A program made the position numbers and the translations under genes. Positions 43,143 through 51,119 of a DNA stretch of 64,000 nt are shown piece after piece. The stretch comes from CBDCKR01 sp964572045 (lineage in GTDB: Bacteria; Gemmatimonadota; Gemmatimonadetes; Longimicrobiales; Gaopeijiaceae), in NCBI GenBank assembly GCA_964572045.1, contig CAZNEI010000001.1, forward strand, positions 85,401-149,400, written 5' to 3'. The notes beneath the pieces were generated by a model that saw nothing but the letters and a program-made list of their open reading frames with translations, searched no databases and was not told where the DNA came from. Within the stretch, counting starts at the first letter, position 1, and every line of letters starts with the position of its first letter.

Positions 43143-43173
43143 GCCTTTTCGTGCTAGACCGCCACGAAAAGGC
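43143..43173. terminator. Perfect 11-bp hairpin between convergent genes
   Basis: GCCTTTTCGTG and CACGAAAAGGC are exact reverse complements separated by 9 nt that include the stop codon of the ZIP gene. Lying between two convergent genes, it could stop transcription from either side. The T-run is inside the stem rather than after it, so terminator strength is uncertain. Confidence 0.6.
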
Positions 43174-44401
43174 CCGTCAGGTACATAAGGAGCAGACCCG
43201 CCACCAGCCCGGCCGCGTTTAGCGGCGCGGTGAGGCCGACCTGGCGTGCCGCCATGAGGCTCCGCACCATCACCCAGATCACTTGTCCGATGGCTCCGGC
43301 GCCGATCGAAAGGAAGAGCACACCGGCCGTGGGCGAGTAGGAGAAACCTCCGATCCAGGTGCCCAGAATCGTGGGAAGCCCGGCGATCAGCCCGAGGCCG
43401 ACCAGTGTCTGGACGGTCGGCCGGGAGTGGGCGAGAGGCGCCACGATTCCCAGCCCCTCGGTCGTATTGTGCAGGAGGAAGCCGAAGACCAGCGACGTGC
43501 CGAGCGCCACCTCCCCCACGGCGTAGGCGGATCCGACGGCGAGGCCCTCCCCGAGGTTGTGCAGCCCGATTCCCAACGCTATGAGAAGGGAGATCGTCAG
43601 CGGACCGGCGGGCCTCTGCCCCTGGGCTATGCGGCTCAGGGCGTTGATGACGAGCGGCGTGCCCACGACACCCAAGACCGCGAGGCCGACCCCCTGGAAG
43701 GCGGAGGCCACCTGCTCCGCGCGTTCCAGAGCGCCCTCCAGCGCGTCGACGCCGAGAAAAAGCAGCAGTCCCACCGTGAAGGCCAGGAAGAAGTCGAGCC
43801 ACCTCCGGCCGATCCCGGAAAGGAAGGGCAGCCACAGCAGCCCGACGAAGATCGGGATCACGCCGACGTAAGTCCCGAGCAGCGCGAACGTCAGCACGTA
43901 GCTCTTGCTGACAGCCGGCGACTGGGTGGCGACGGCGACGTCTTCTGTGAAGGTGAGGCCCGTGGAGCTCACGACGGAGACCTCAAGAGGCTCCCCCTCC
44001 ACCCAAGGATAGGGGATCTCCACGACGGCTTGGCCCAATCGATCGATCTCGCGGTAGGGGACGACGGTATGCTCCCAATACGCCTGGTCGACCATGACCT
44101 GGGCCACGGTCACAGGCTCCGGTCCCCCGTTGACCAGGTACACCCGCACCAGGCCGGGCGCAGGGAACGCGATGCGCTCAAAGGTGAGCTCCTCGACGGG
44201 CGGAAACGCGGCCCTGAAGATGCCGACCGGCTCCGTGCGCACGAAACTGGCCAAAACCACGGCCAGCAGGAGAATGGGGAGGAGCCCCCTTGCGGCAAGC
44301 ACCGTCCAGTGGCGGCCCCTTACGGGCTCGCGGTCTGGGGCAAACGGGTTTCGTTCGGTCCCTGTGGGCCGAACGTCCGCCTCGGGGCTCGATGCATCCA
44401 C
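43154..44401 (-). CDS. ZIP-family metal transporter with N-terminal extracytoplasmic domain
   Basis: A 415-residue membrane protein. A first hydrophobic helix (about residues 38-55) is followed by a soluble, probably extracytoplasmic region (60-165) and then seven to eight spans. Two of these carry the ZIP metal-site signatures: His281-Glu285 in GLHNLGEGLAVG and His311-Glu315 in LLHNTTEGLG. ZIP transporters bring divalent metals such as zinc, iron or manganese into the cytoplasm. The soluble insert is not typical. The gene lies 40 nt after the multicopper oxidase gene on the same strand, suggesting oxidation-linked metal handling. Confidence 0.83.
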   Translation of the reverse strand: MDASSPEADVRPTGTERNPFAPDREPVRGRHWTVLAARGLLPILLLAVVLASFVRTEPVGIFRAAFPPVEELTFERIAFPAPGLVRVYLVNGGPEPVTVAQVMVDQAYWEHTVVPYREIDRLGQAVVEIPYPWVEGEPLEVSVVSSTGLTFTEDVAVATQSPAVSKSYVLTFALLGTYVGVIPIFVGLLWLPFLSGIGRRWLDFFLAFTVGLLLFLGVDALEGALERAEQVASAFQGVGLAVLGVVGTPLVINALSRIAQGQRPAGPLTISLLIALGIGLHNLGEGLAVGSAYAVGEVALGTSLVFGFLLHNTTEGLGIVAPLAHSRPTVQTLVGLGLIAGLPTILGTWIGGFSYSPTAGVLFLSIGAGAIGQVIWVMVRSLMAARQVGLTAPLNAAGLVAGLLLMYLTGLFVAV

Positions 44402-44441
44402 CGGAAGGCTCCTCTCGGATCTCAGCGGGCGGTGAGCCCCG

Positions 44442-45518
44442 CTATGCGAGGGTCGTCGGCCTGACGTCGAAGATCCCCATCCAGCCCAGCTCGGCGAATT
44501 CGCTCTGGTGGGCGTGGAACATGTACCTGCCAGGGAGGTCGTAGGTGAACTCGAGCACGGCCCGCTCGCCCTGGCAGAGCATGACTGTGTCCGTCCATTC
44601 GTGACGCTCGAGGTCGGTGCCCGTCCGGTATAGGCGGAAGAAGTTCCCGTGAAGATGGAACGAGTTCACGAGATCGAACTCGGTGATATTCACCAGATAG
44701 ACGCGTGCCAACTCGCCCTGACGGATCTCGATCGGATGCTTCTGGTAGTGAAAGCCCACCGTGTTCACGGCGTAGACCTCGTTCTCGCCGTCGAAGTTCG
44801 TGTCGAAGGCGTTCATCACCAGGACCATCTCGTCGGCCTGGGGCCTCGCGTCCTTCGGATCGATGATGAAGGCTCCGTAGAGCCCCTTGTGGATGTGCCG
44901 CTTCAAGGGAATGGAGTGGCAGTGGTAGAGATGTAGACCCATGGGAGCCGCGTCGAACTCGTAAACGTAAGTCCCACCGGGCTCCACGACCTCAAACACG
45001 CCGTCCATGTCGGCTGCGTGAATGCCATGGAAGTGGATCGTGTGCGGATGGGTTCCCGCGTTGGTGAAGTTGACCTTGAGACGGTCACCCTCGGTGCAGC
45101 GGATCGTCGGACCGGGAACGGTGCCGTTGTACGTCCAGGCGGGGAAATACACGCCCGGCGCCACCTCGATTTCCCGATCGATAGCGGTGATGTCGTACTC
45201 CCTCTGGACCTGGCCGTTCGGAAGCGTCGTCACCCTTCCGTAGTCGAAGCTCTTCAGAAAGGCCGAAGCGTCGAAGGCCGATCGATCGACTTCACCACCC
45301 ACACCCATCAACCGGGGATCATGAGGATGTTCGTCGGTTCCTCGGCGCCCCCCGGCGACCGACCGGTCGCTGAGGGCCATCGTGCCCGTCCCCGCCGCCA
45401 AGCCAACGGCTCCTACGACTCCGGAGCGAAGGAGGTGTCTCCTTGAGATTCCGGATCGAGTATCGGCCCCGATATCCGACGAGGGGCGATCGATCTGGTC
45501 GTTCTTCATGGCACGCAT
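44442..45518 (-). CDS. Tat-exported two-domain multicopper oxidase
   Basis: A 358-residue cupredoxin-fold protein with a Tat signal (SRRHLLRSG, Arg26-Arg27). Copper-ligand clusters are THPHTIHFHGIH (His162, His164), HLYHCHSIPLKRH (His199, Cys200, His201), SFHLHGN (His288, His290) and FHAHQSEFAELGWMG (His335, His337). The length and arrangement fit two-domain multicopper oxidases, relatives of nitrite reductase, that assemble as trimers. Substrate could be ferrous iron, manganese or a phenol. Its promoter carries a DtxR-like palindrome and a ZIP gene follows, which favours a metal such as iron or manganese. The start is the ATG at 45518; ATG 45509 is an alternative. Confidence 0.85.
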   Translation of the reverse strand: MRAMKNDQIDRPSSDIGADTRSGISRRHLLRSGVVGAVGLAAGTGTMALSDRSVAGGRRGTDEHPHDPRLMGVGGEVDRSAFDASAFLKSFDYGRVTTLPNGQVQREYDITAIDREIEVAPGVYFPAWTYNGTVPGPTIRCTEGDRLKVNFTNAGTHPHTIHFHGIHAADMDGVFEVVEPGGTYVYEFDAAPMGLHLYHCHSIPLKRHIHKGLYGAFIIDPKDARPQADEMVLVMNAFDTNFDGENEVYAVNTVGFHYQKHPIEIRQGELARVYLVNITEFDLVNSFHLHGNFFRLYRTGTDLERHEWTDTVMLCQGERAVLEFTYDLPGRYMFHAHQSEFAELGWMGIFDVRPTTLA

Positions 45519-45546
45519 ATAGTCTTGTGGCTGCCCTCAACGAGCT

Positions 45547-45566
45547 AAATTAGGACAGCCTAATTT
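45547..45566. promoter_or_regulatory. Perfect palindrome resembling a DtxR/IdeR-family operator
   Basis: AAATTAGG and CCTAATTT are exact inverted repeats with a 4-nt spacer. The TTAGG...CCTAA core resembles binding boxes of DtxR/IdeR/MntR-type repressors, which act when iron or manganese is abundant. It is AT-rich in an otherwise GC-rich region, lies 29 nt before the multicopper oxidase start and overlaps the proposed -10 box. Confidence 0.65.
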
Positions 45567-45591
45567 TGTAGAGCGATCCGCGTATCGTCAA
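45563..45591 (-). promoter_or_regulatory. Candidate sigma-70 promoter for the multicopper oxidase/ZIP pair
   Basis: On the minus strand TTGACG (45591-45586) and CAAAAT (45568-45563) are separated by exactly 17 nt. The -10-like box overlaps the palindrome at 45547-45566, so a bound repressor would block it. The divergent hemY gene begins 78 nt to the right. Confidence 0.55.
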
Positions 45592-45668
45592 GGCTATTGT
45601 TGAAACTCCGGCGAATCGCGGTAGACTCGGGCGGACCGTCGCGTTCGGGGCGGCACGCTCGGAAACCA

Positions 45669-46943
45669 ATGGGGGATAGGGCCCTTTTGATCGGAATCGT
45701 CGGAGGGGGCATTACCGGTCTCGTGCTCGCTCATGAGCTCGTGCGCCTGGGCGCCAGGGTTTCGATTTGGGAGGCGGCCGGCCGGCCGGGAGGCGTGCTC
45801 CGGTCCGCGAAGTGCGGAGGGATCACCGTGGAGCTGGGGCCTCAGCGAGTTCGCCTCACGGCGGAGTTTCGAGAGCTTGTCGATGGAGTGGGGCTTTCCG
45901 GCGAGCTGGTGACGGCTTCGGCGGATCTTCCGCTCTTTGTCTACTCGAGCGGGAAGCTTCGCGTCGCCCCCCTCTCCCTTTCGCAGTTCGTCACCAGCGA
46001 CCTTCTGTCTGTAGCGAGCAAGGCCCGCGTCCTGATCGAGCCACTCCGAGCAGGCCCTCGTGCCGACGAGACGGCGGGAGTGTTCCTCAGGAGGAAGTTT
46101 GGGGGTGCCGCCTACCGAGATCTGCTCGGACCGCTCTACGGCGGCCTTTACGGATCGGACCCGGACCGCATGCCCGCCCGGCACGGCCTGGTGCGCACGC
46201 TGAAGCACATGGGGGTTGGTCGGAGCCTTCTCTGGCGGATGATCACGTCGGGCGGGGACCTCGACACAGCACCCCCTTGCTCGTTTCACGACGGCCTTGC
46301 GGCTCTGCCCCTGGCCCTTCGCCGAGCACTGGGGGCACGGGTTCGGCTGAGCTGTGCGGTTCGCTCCCTTCGGAGGGGGCGGAACGGCTGGGAGACGGTA
46401 TTCGACGCAGGGCCCTCCGCGCGGGTCTCGCAAGTGGTGATCACCTGCCCGGCGGACCAGGCCGCGAAGATCCTCGGCGCCACCGCTCCCGCCGCCGCGG
46501 ACGTGCTGGCCCGGGTCGGCTACAATCCGCTTGCGGTCGTGCACATGCGGTCGGGGGCCGAACTGCACGGGCTCGGATACCAAGTGGCGTTTGGCGAGGC
46601 GTTCGAGACCCTCGGGGTCACTTGGAATCACAGCCTCTTCGGCCGGAGGGGCCTGTACACGGCATACTTGGGCGGCATGAGACGCCCCGAGATCGTCGGC
46701 CGGCCTGACGAGGAGATCGGCCATATCGCCTGCCGAGAGTTCGGGGCGATCACGGGACACGCGGCCGAGACACTCCTGGTCTCGCGGATCCGGATGCCGG
46801 CATGGGACGAGAGTTGGGATGGGCTTGATTCGCTTGAGCTGCCGGAAGGCGTGCACCTCTGCACGAACTACACCGGCAGGCCCGGCATCGCCGGGCGGAT
46901 CGGCGAGGCAAGACGGCTCGCCCGCCGCCTCGCGACGTCCTAA
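45669..46943 (+). CDS. hemY: Protoporphyrinogen/coproporphyrinogen oxidase, HemY type
   Basis: A 424-residue FAD-dependent oxidase that aromatises protoporphyrinogen (or coproporphyrinogen) late in haem synthesis. The FAD-binding start GIVGGGITGLVLAHEL, the segment GRPGGVLRSAKCGGITVELGPQRVR and the C-terminal HLCTNYTGRPGIAGRIGEA match HemY-type enzymes. A pathway assignment to the protoporphyrin or the coproporphyrin route cannot be made from this gene alone. The ATG at 45669 is chosen since the upstream extension is Arg/Ser-rich and unlike the family. The stop overlaps the end of the convergent hemH gene by a few bases, so the two haem genes form a tail-to-tail pair. Confidence 0.87.
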   Translation: MGDRALLIGIVGGGITGLVLAHELVRLGARVSIWEAAGRPGGVLRSAKCGGITVELGPQRVRLTAEFRELVDGVGLSGELVTASADLPLFVYSSGKLRVAPLSLSQFVTSDLLSVASKARVLIEPLRAGPRADETAGVFLRRKFGGAAYRDLLGPLYGGLYGSDPDRMPARHGLVRTLKHMGVGRSLLWRMITSGGDLDTAPPCSFHDGLAALPLALRRALGARVRLSCAVRSLRRGRNGWETVFDAGPSARVSQVVITCPADQAAKILGATAPAAADVLARVGYNPLAVVHMRSGAELHGLGYQVAFGEAFETLGVTWNHSLFGRRGLYTAYLGGMRRPEIVGRPDEEIGHIACREFGAITGHAAETLLVSRIRMPAWDESWDGLDSLELPEGVHLCTNYTGRPGIAGRIGEARRLARRLATS

Positions 46944-47977
46944 CGCACCGCGTTCAGGCAGAAGGTCTTGGGACCTGGCCGGCAGAGGCACCGGCGTAGC
47001 CCCAGCTCGCCCATGATCGGCTCCGGCCTCAGGGCGTCCTCCACGAGGTCGGCCAGAACGGCGGCGAAACGGGGGTCATCGTGCGGGACGGGAACTCGGT
47101 GGAAGTCCAGTCCGGCGGCTTCGGCCACGTCCCGTAAGTCCCCGTCGAGCTCGGCGAGGGTCTCCGACTGCTCGTGCATGAAGCTCAGCGCCTCGACAAC
47201 CGCCCGCGCGCCCTCCAGCTTTCTCATCACGCCGTCGATCTCGGGCTCGGTCCACTTCACGGCCCTGTTCGCGTGGTTCTGGTATCCGAGGACGTAGTCG
47301 GTCGTCCCGAGTTCGCGAGCGATTTGGCGGCAGGCTTCGTTCACGTAGTCCACGTAACGAGGCCCGTCGTGGAGGTATTTCACCGGAGTTCCGTGTGCCG
47401 AGAAGACGAGTTTCGTGTCGGCTGCATGGAGATCAACGCCCTCGCTCCTGACGAACGCCAGGATGTTGTCGGCTCGCAGGCGGATGTAGCGCGGGTGGCG
47501 ATGCCATCCCGTGATCTCACGCATCGGAACCTCCCAGCCGCGCTCGGTGAGAGCAGTCCTCACGTCCTCGAGCGCCGCGATGGTGGTCGACATCCCGCAC
47601 AGGGGATATACGGGCAGGGCCACGAGCTTCTCGACCCCGTCCGAGTAGGCCTCCCCGACCGCCGCATCGATGGACGGGTCTGTGAACTGCATGCCCGCGT
47701 AGCCCTTCACATCGTGCCCCCGCTGACGAAGAGCGAGCTCGACCATGCGGACCTGCGCGCGCGCTTGGGGGTTCAGGGGAGACCCGCCGATCCTCTGGTA
47801 GTCCTTCAGGAGCCCAGGGGCCCGGGCCTCGGCGAGCTCGCGGGCCCTCTCCCGGCCGGGCTTGTTCGCCTCGAGCGCTGCGTTACGAAGGAAGATGCGT
47901 TCTAGGAAGGACGCGACGTCCTCGATGCTGGCCTGTTCAGGCTCACCGAAATTGAGGGCCAAGACCCCGATCGTCAT
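46940..47977 (-). CDS. hemH: Ferrochelatase HemH
   Basis: A 345-residue enzyme inserting ferrous iron into the porphyrin ring. Signature segments are FSAHGTPVKY with the metal-binding His195 and SFMHEQSETLAELD with Glu272. It ends with a Cys-rich tail, RRCLCRPGPKTFC (Cys330, 332, 340), at a place where some bacterial ferrochelatases hold a [2Fe-2S] cluster. The ATG at 47977 gives the family-like N-terminus TIGVLALNFGEPEQ; a longer frame from 48070 adds an unrelated stretch. It converges on hemY with a short overlap. Confidence 0.9.
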   Translation of the reverse strand: MTIGVLALNFGEPEQASIEDVASFLERIFLRNAALEANKPGRERARELAEARAPGLLKDYQRIGGSPLNPQARAQVRMVELALRQRGHDVKGYAGMQFTDPSIDAAVGEAYSDGVEKLVALPVYPLCGMSTTIAALEDVRTALTERGWEVPMREITGWHRHPRYIRLRADNILAFVRSEGVDLHAADTKLVFSAHGTPVKYLHDGPRYVDYVNEACRQIARELGTTDYVLGYQNHANRAVKWTEPEIDGVMRKLEGARAVVEALSFMHEQSETLAELDGDLRDVAEAAGLDFHRVPVPHDDPRFAAVLADLVEDALRPEPIMGELGLRRCLCRPGPKTFCLNAVR

Positions 47978-47984
47978 GTTGAAA

Positions 47985-48170
47985 TCACCCGTGCTTGGGA
48001 CAGTGCCCGCACTTCCCCCTAAACGGCTGGCCGCAGGCGCCCTTGACGAAACTACGGATTTCGGTGGCATGGGGAACCGGGTGATGCGAACGAGCTTGAG
48101 CGCTCTCGGCCTTGGCGCGTCCCCAAGTCAGGTTCCATCGCCGCTCAGTCGGGCCCGGTCGCGCCGCCAT
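47985..48170 (-). CDS. Possible small Cys-rich protein upstream of hemH
   Basis: A 61-codon open frame whose stop lies 7 nt before the hemH start. The C-terminus reads IRSFVKGACGQPFRGKCGHC followed by PKHG, with three Cys and two His that could bind a metal. There is no strong ribosome-binding site, and the N-terminal half (Arg/Ala-rich) may be frame noise. I do not recognise a family. Listed because Cys-rich ends are uncommon in random GC-rich frames and because of its placement next to ferrochelatase. Confidence 0.3.
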   Translation of the reverse strand: MAARPGPTERRWNLTWGRAKAESAQARSHHPVPHATEIRSFVKGACGQPFRGKCGHCPKHG

Positions 48171-48244
48171 CAGAGATGCCGGTTGCTCTGAATCAAGGCA
48201 ACAGCAGGCGAGTCTGAGCTGGAGCGGCTTCGGCGCCACCGGGG

Positions 48245-49030
48245 CTAACGGCTTCCCGACAGCCTGCGAGCGAGCGGCCGGGTCCAGACCGACTGCAGGA
48301 GTGGATCGAGCCACCGGTACAGGAGCCCTGAGGAGTAGACGGACTTTCCCCTTTCGATGGCGGCGAGTCCCTCGCGGACCACGACCTCGGCGTCGTACCA
48401 GAGGAAGTCCGGAAGTGCGTCCCTCAGCTTGAGCATGCCCGCAACGGCGTGGAACTCGGTGTGGGTGAAGCCCGGGCAGAGCGCGCAGGATCGGACCCCG
48501 TACGGCTTGAGGGTCAGATCCAGAGCCTCCGACAGCGCGACCACGTAGGCTTTGCTGGGTCCGTAGCTCAGGTCCCCGGCACGGGCGATCCGCCCGGCCA
48601 CCGACGCGACGTTGAGGATGCGGCCGAAGCCGCGTTCGCGCATGCCCGGGGCGAAGAGATGGCACATGTGGGCCATGGAGGCGATCATGAGCTGGAGGAA
48701 CGCGGCGTGTTGCGGCCAGGGGCGGTCTTCGAGAAGGTGTGGGCCGGCGGAGCCAGCGTTGTTGACCAGATAGTCCACCCTCAAGCCGAGTGCGGCCACG
48801 CGTCCGGCGATCGAATCCGGCGCCGTCGGCTCCGCCAGGTCGGCGACGATCACCTCGACGCGGCCGCCGTGTACGCCGTGCAGTTCGGCGGCCAGTTGTT
48901 CGAGCCTGTCGCGGCGACGGGCGACCAGCACAAGCCTATAGCCGAGCGCCCCAAGCTGGCGGGCGAACTCGGCGCCGAGACCGGCCGACGCGCCGGTGAC
49001 AAGCGCTGTCCTACTCCTGTAGTCATGCAC
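48245..49030 (-). CDS. Short-chain dehydrogenase/reductase
   Basis: A 261-residue classical SDR. The cofactor loop is TGASAGLG near residue 12, NNAG is present, and the catalytic Tyr-Lys pair is in SYGPSKAYV, with Ser in NVASVAG. An Arg-rich patch after the second strand (VARRRDRLEQ) suggests NADP(H) preference. The start is GTG 49030, the nearest start before the nucleotide-binding fold; a frame extension upstream to 49183 is low-complexity. Substrate unknown. Confidence 0.82.
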   Translation of the reverse strand: MHDYRSRTALVTGASAGLGAEFARQLGALGYRLVLVARRRDRLEQLAAELHGVHGGRVEVIVADLAEPTAPDSIAGRVAALGLRVDYLVNNAGSAGPHLLEDRPWPQHAAFLQLMIASMAHMCHLFAPGMRERGFGRILNVASVAGRIARAGDLSYGPSKAYVVALSEALDLTLKPYGVRSCALCPGFTHTEFHAVAGMLKLRDALPDFLWYDAEVVVREGLAAIERGKSVYSSGLLYRWLDPLLQSVWTRPLARRLSGSR

Positions 49031-49238
49031 GGCGTGTGACGACCTCGTCGGCTGTCCTAAGGACGATCCACACACGGTGCCGAACGATGAACCCAGCTGA
49101 CATTGAAGGCCACGGCGGGCGGCACCAGTCCGTTCCGGGTGGTTCGATGACGGGGCCGACCTTGCCGCGCGATTGCACGTCAAGTGGCGGAGGTCACCGA
49201 CTCAGGCACGCTCGGGTGCGCATCTCGGGAGCGGCGGG

Positions 49239-49979
49239 TCACGGTCTCGAGGCGCTGAAGGCAGTGAGCGGCGCGTGGGTCAGGAAGTCGTCCCAGTAGG
49301 GATCATCCCGCTCCGTGGGTTCCAGGGTAGCGTCGATCCAGCGAAAGTCGTCGAAGCCGGCCGCCTGCGCTACGGCCTCGTACGTGGCCGGAGCGAGGTA
49401 GTAGTTCTCGAATTCGAACGCGTCGCCGCTGTAGTTTGTGATGCGATACTGGATGACATCACCCTCGCGGGGGGGATAGAGACAGGTCCTCTCAAGCCCG
49501 TACTTCGCGAGAGACACGGTCGGCCGGGGAGGGTTACGGACGTTGTCATTGAAGCCGACGAGCCGTCCTCCCGGCCGTAGCGCGCGGAAGCAGGCTCGGC
49601 AGAACCGGTCCAGTTCATCCCGGGTTCGGGCATAGTTCAGAAGATAGACGGCCGTCACGATGTCGACGGGTACGTCGGGCGTGAAGGCCGCCGCATCCTC
49701 CCGGACGTATCGGCACCCTAGTGGATCTGCGCGCTCCTCCGCTTCGGCCAGCACGATCATCTCCTGCGAGATGTCGACACCGGTCACCTCGGCCGCTCCG
49801 GCCCGCTTGAACTGACGGGCGTACACCCCTTCGCCGCACGCCAGATCCAGTACGGTGCGGCCTCGCAGGTCACCCAGCACGTTGAACAGGGTGTACCTCT
49901 CGATGTAGTGACGGAACAGCAACCACTTGGACTCTCTGTAGTGCTCTGCGATGGTGTCGTACGCATGCTTGTCGGTCAC
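49239..49979 (-). CDS. Class I SAM-dependent methyltransferase
   Basis: A 246-residue Rossmann-fold methyltransferase. Motif I is VLDLACGEGVYARQFKRAGA (about residues 43-62), motif II VTGVDISQEM and motif III VDIVTAVYLLNYA. The C-terminal part is rich in aromatic residues (FEFENYYLAPATYEAVAQAA). It resembles small-molecule methyltransferases, but substrate is unclear. The start is GTG 49979 with AGGAA 7 nt upstream. It is 208 nt upstream of the SDR gene on the same strand. Confidence 0.83.
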   Translation of the reverse strand: MTDKHAYDTIAEHYRESKWLLFRHYIERYTLFNVLGDLRGRTVLDLACGEGVYARQFKRAGAAEVTGVDISQEMIVLAEAEERADPLGCRYVREDAAAFTPDVPVDIVTAVYLLNYARTRDELDRFCRACFRALRPGGRLVGFNDNVRNPPRPTVSLAKYGLERTCLYPPREGDVIQYRITNYSGDAFEFENYYLAPATYEAVAQAAGFDDFRWIDATLEPTERDDPYWDDFLTHAPLTAFSASRP

Positions 49980-50507
49980 GATGCGTTTCCTAGCGTGGGT
50001 GCCGGGTCACCGGCCCGCTCTTCCCGGCGGGACACTTGCGCCGAAGACTCTCTCGACAACCGCACGGCTCGTCTAGGGGAGGTGATGGGGCCGGTGGGTC
50101 ACGCTCCTCGAGGAGGATCATGCCCGCGCGACGCATTCAGCCAAGGCCCGATAAGAACTGAAGTCTCATCCGGTGCTGTCGGCCAATCATTACGCGGCCC
50201 TGGCGTTCGGGTCAACGTCGGTCGACCTAGCGGGGCCGAGTTCGGCAGCCCGGCTTCTGCGATCGGCTCACGGAGTCTGCCTCGGACGTTGCACCGTTGC
50301 TGTCTCTCCGAGGGATGCGGGCTGGATGAGGGCCGATCGGCCGGCCTCGGGCCCCACTTGCGGGGTATCGTCCCGTTGTCAGCTCCCGCGGCCGAGGGCT
50401 ACCTTCTCGCCGTCGGTTCGTTCCCGCCCCGCCGGGACGCCGCGAGGCAGCCGGCACGGGGGCCCAACCGAGCCACTCACGAAAGACGCAGTTCATCACG
50501 GGGGCCC
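49980..50507 (+). other. Divergent intergenic region upstream of the CO dehydrogenase cluster
   Basis: About 530 nt between the methyltransferase (minus) and mocA (plus). It should contain the promoter of the cox cluster, but I see no clear sigma-70 boxes, no palindrome of note and no recognisable protein in any frame. Confidence 0.5.
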
Positions 50508-51119
50508 ATGACGAAAGCACACGGCATCGCGGCCGTCGTTCTCGCCGCGGGCGCATCGGTGCGCATGGGGCGCAACAAGCTTCTCTTGGAGCTCGACGGC
50601 GAGACTCTCATCCGGCGGTCCGTTCTCGTCGCGGGGGATTCGGGCCTCGACCCCGTCGTCGTGGTGACCGGCCACGCCCGAGAGACGATCGAACGCGAGG
50701 TGCGAGGACTCGGTTGCCTGTGCGTGTTCAACGCCGATCACGCCGAGGGTATTCAGACCTCAGTTGCGGCCGGCGTGGCTGCGCTCGGCCCCGCTTGCGA
50801 CGGGGCCGTGGTGATGCTTGCCGATATGCCCTTCGTCACCGCCGAGATGCTCGGCACGCTCGCCTCCTCCTACAGGGGGGGGAACCCCCACCTGGTCGTT
50901 TCACGCTACGGCGGAGAGGTCGAGGCGCCGCCGATCCTTTACGACCGGGCGCTGTTCGGTGAGGTGGCCCGCATGACCGCCGGCTGTGGCCGCGATGTGG
51001 TGCGCCGCCATCGCGGTCGGGCGGTTCACGTGGACTGGCCTGCCGACCGCCTTCGGGACATCGACTATCCGGCTGACTACGAGTCGGTCCGGCGCCAGTG
51101 CACCGGGGCCCGGTCGTGA
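50508..51119 (+). CDS. Molybdenum cofactor cytidylyltransferase (MocA/MobA-like)
   Basis: A 203-residue nucleotidyltransferase. The N-terminal AAVVLAAGASVRMGRNKLLL is the NTP-binding signature of the MobA/MocA group, and LADMPFVTAEM is the metal-binding block. MocA attaches CMP to molybdopterin for xanthine-oxidase-family enzymes, including CO dehydrogenase, which uses molybdopterin cytosine dinucleotide. It overlaps the next gene by 4 nt (GTGA). The start is ATG 50508; a long upstream frame is not protein-like. Confidence 0.85.
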   Translation: MTKAHGIAAVVLAAGASVRMGRNKLLLELDGETLIRRSVLVAGDSGLDPVVVVTGHARETIEREVRGLGCLCVFNADHAEGIQTSVAAGVAALGPACDGAVVMLADMPFVTAEMLGTLASSYRGGNPHLVVSRYGGEVEAPPILYDRALFGEVARMTAGCGRDVVRRHRGRAVHVDWPADRLRDIDYPADYESVRRQCTGARS

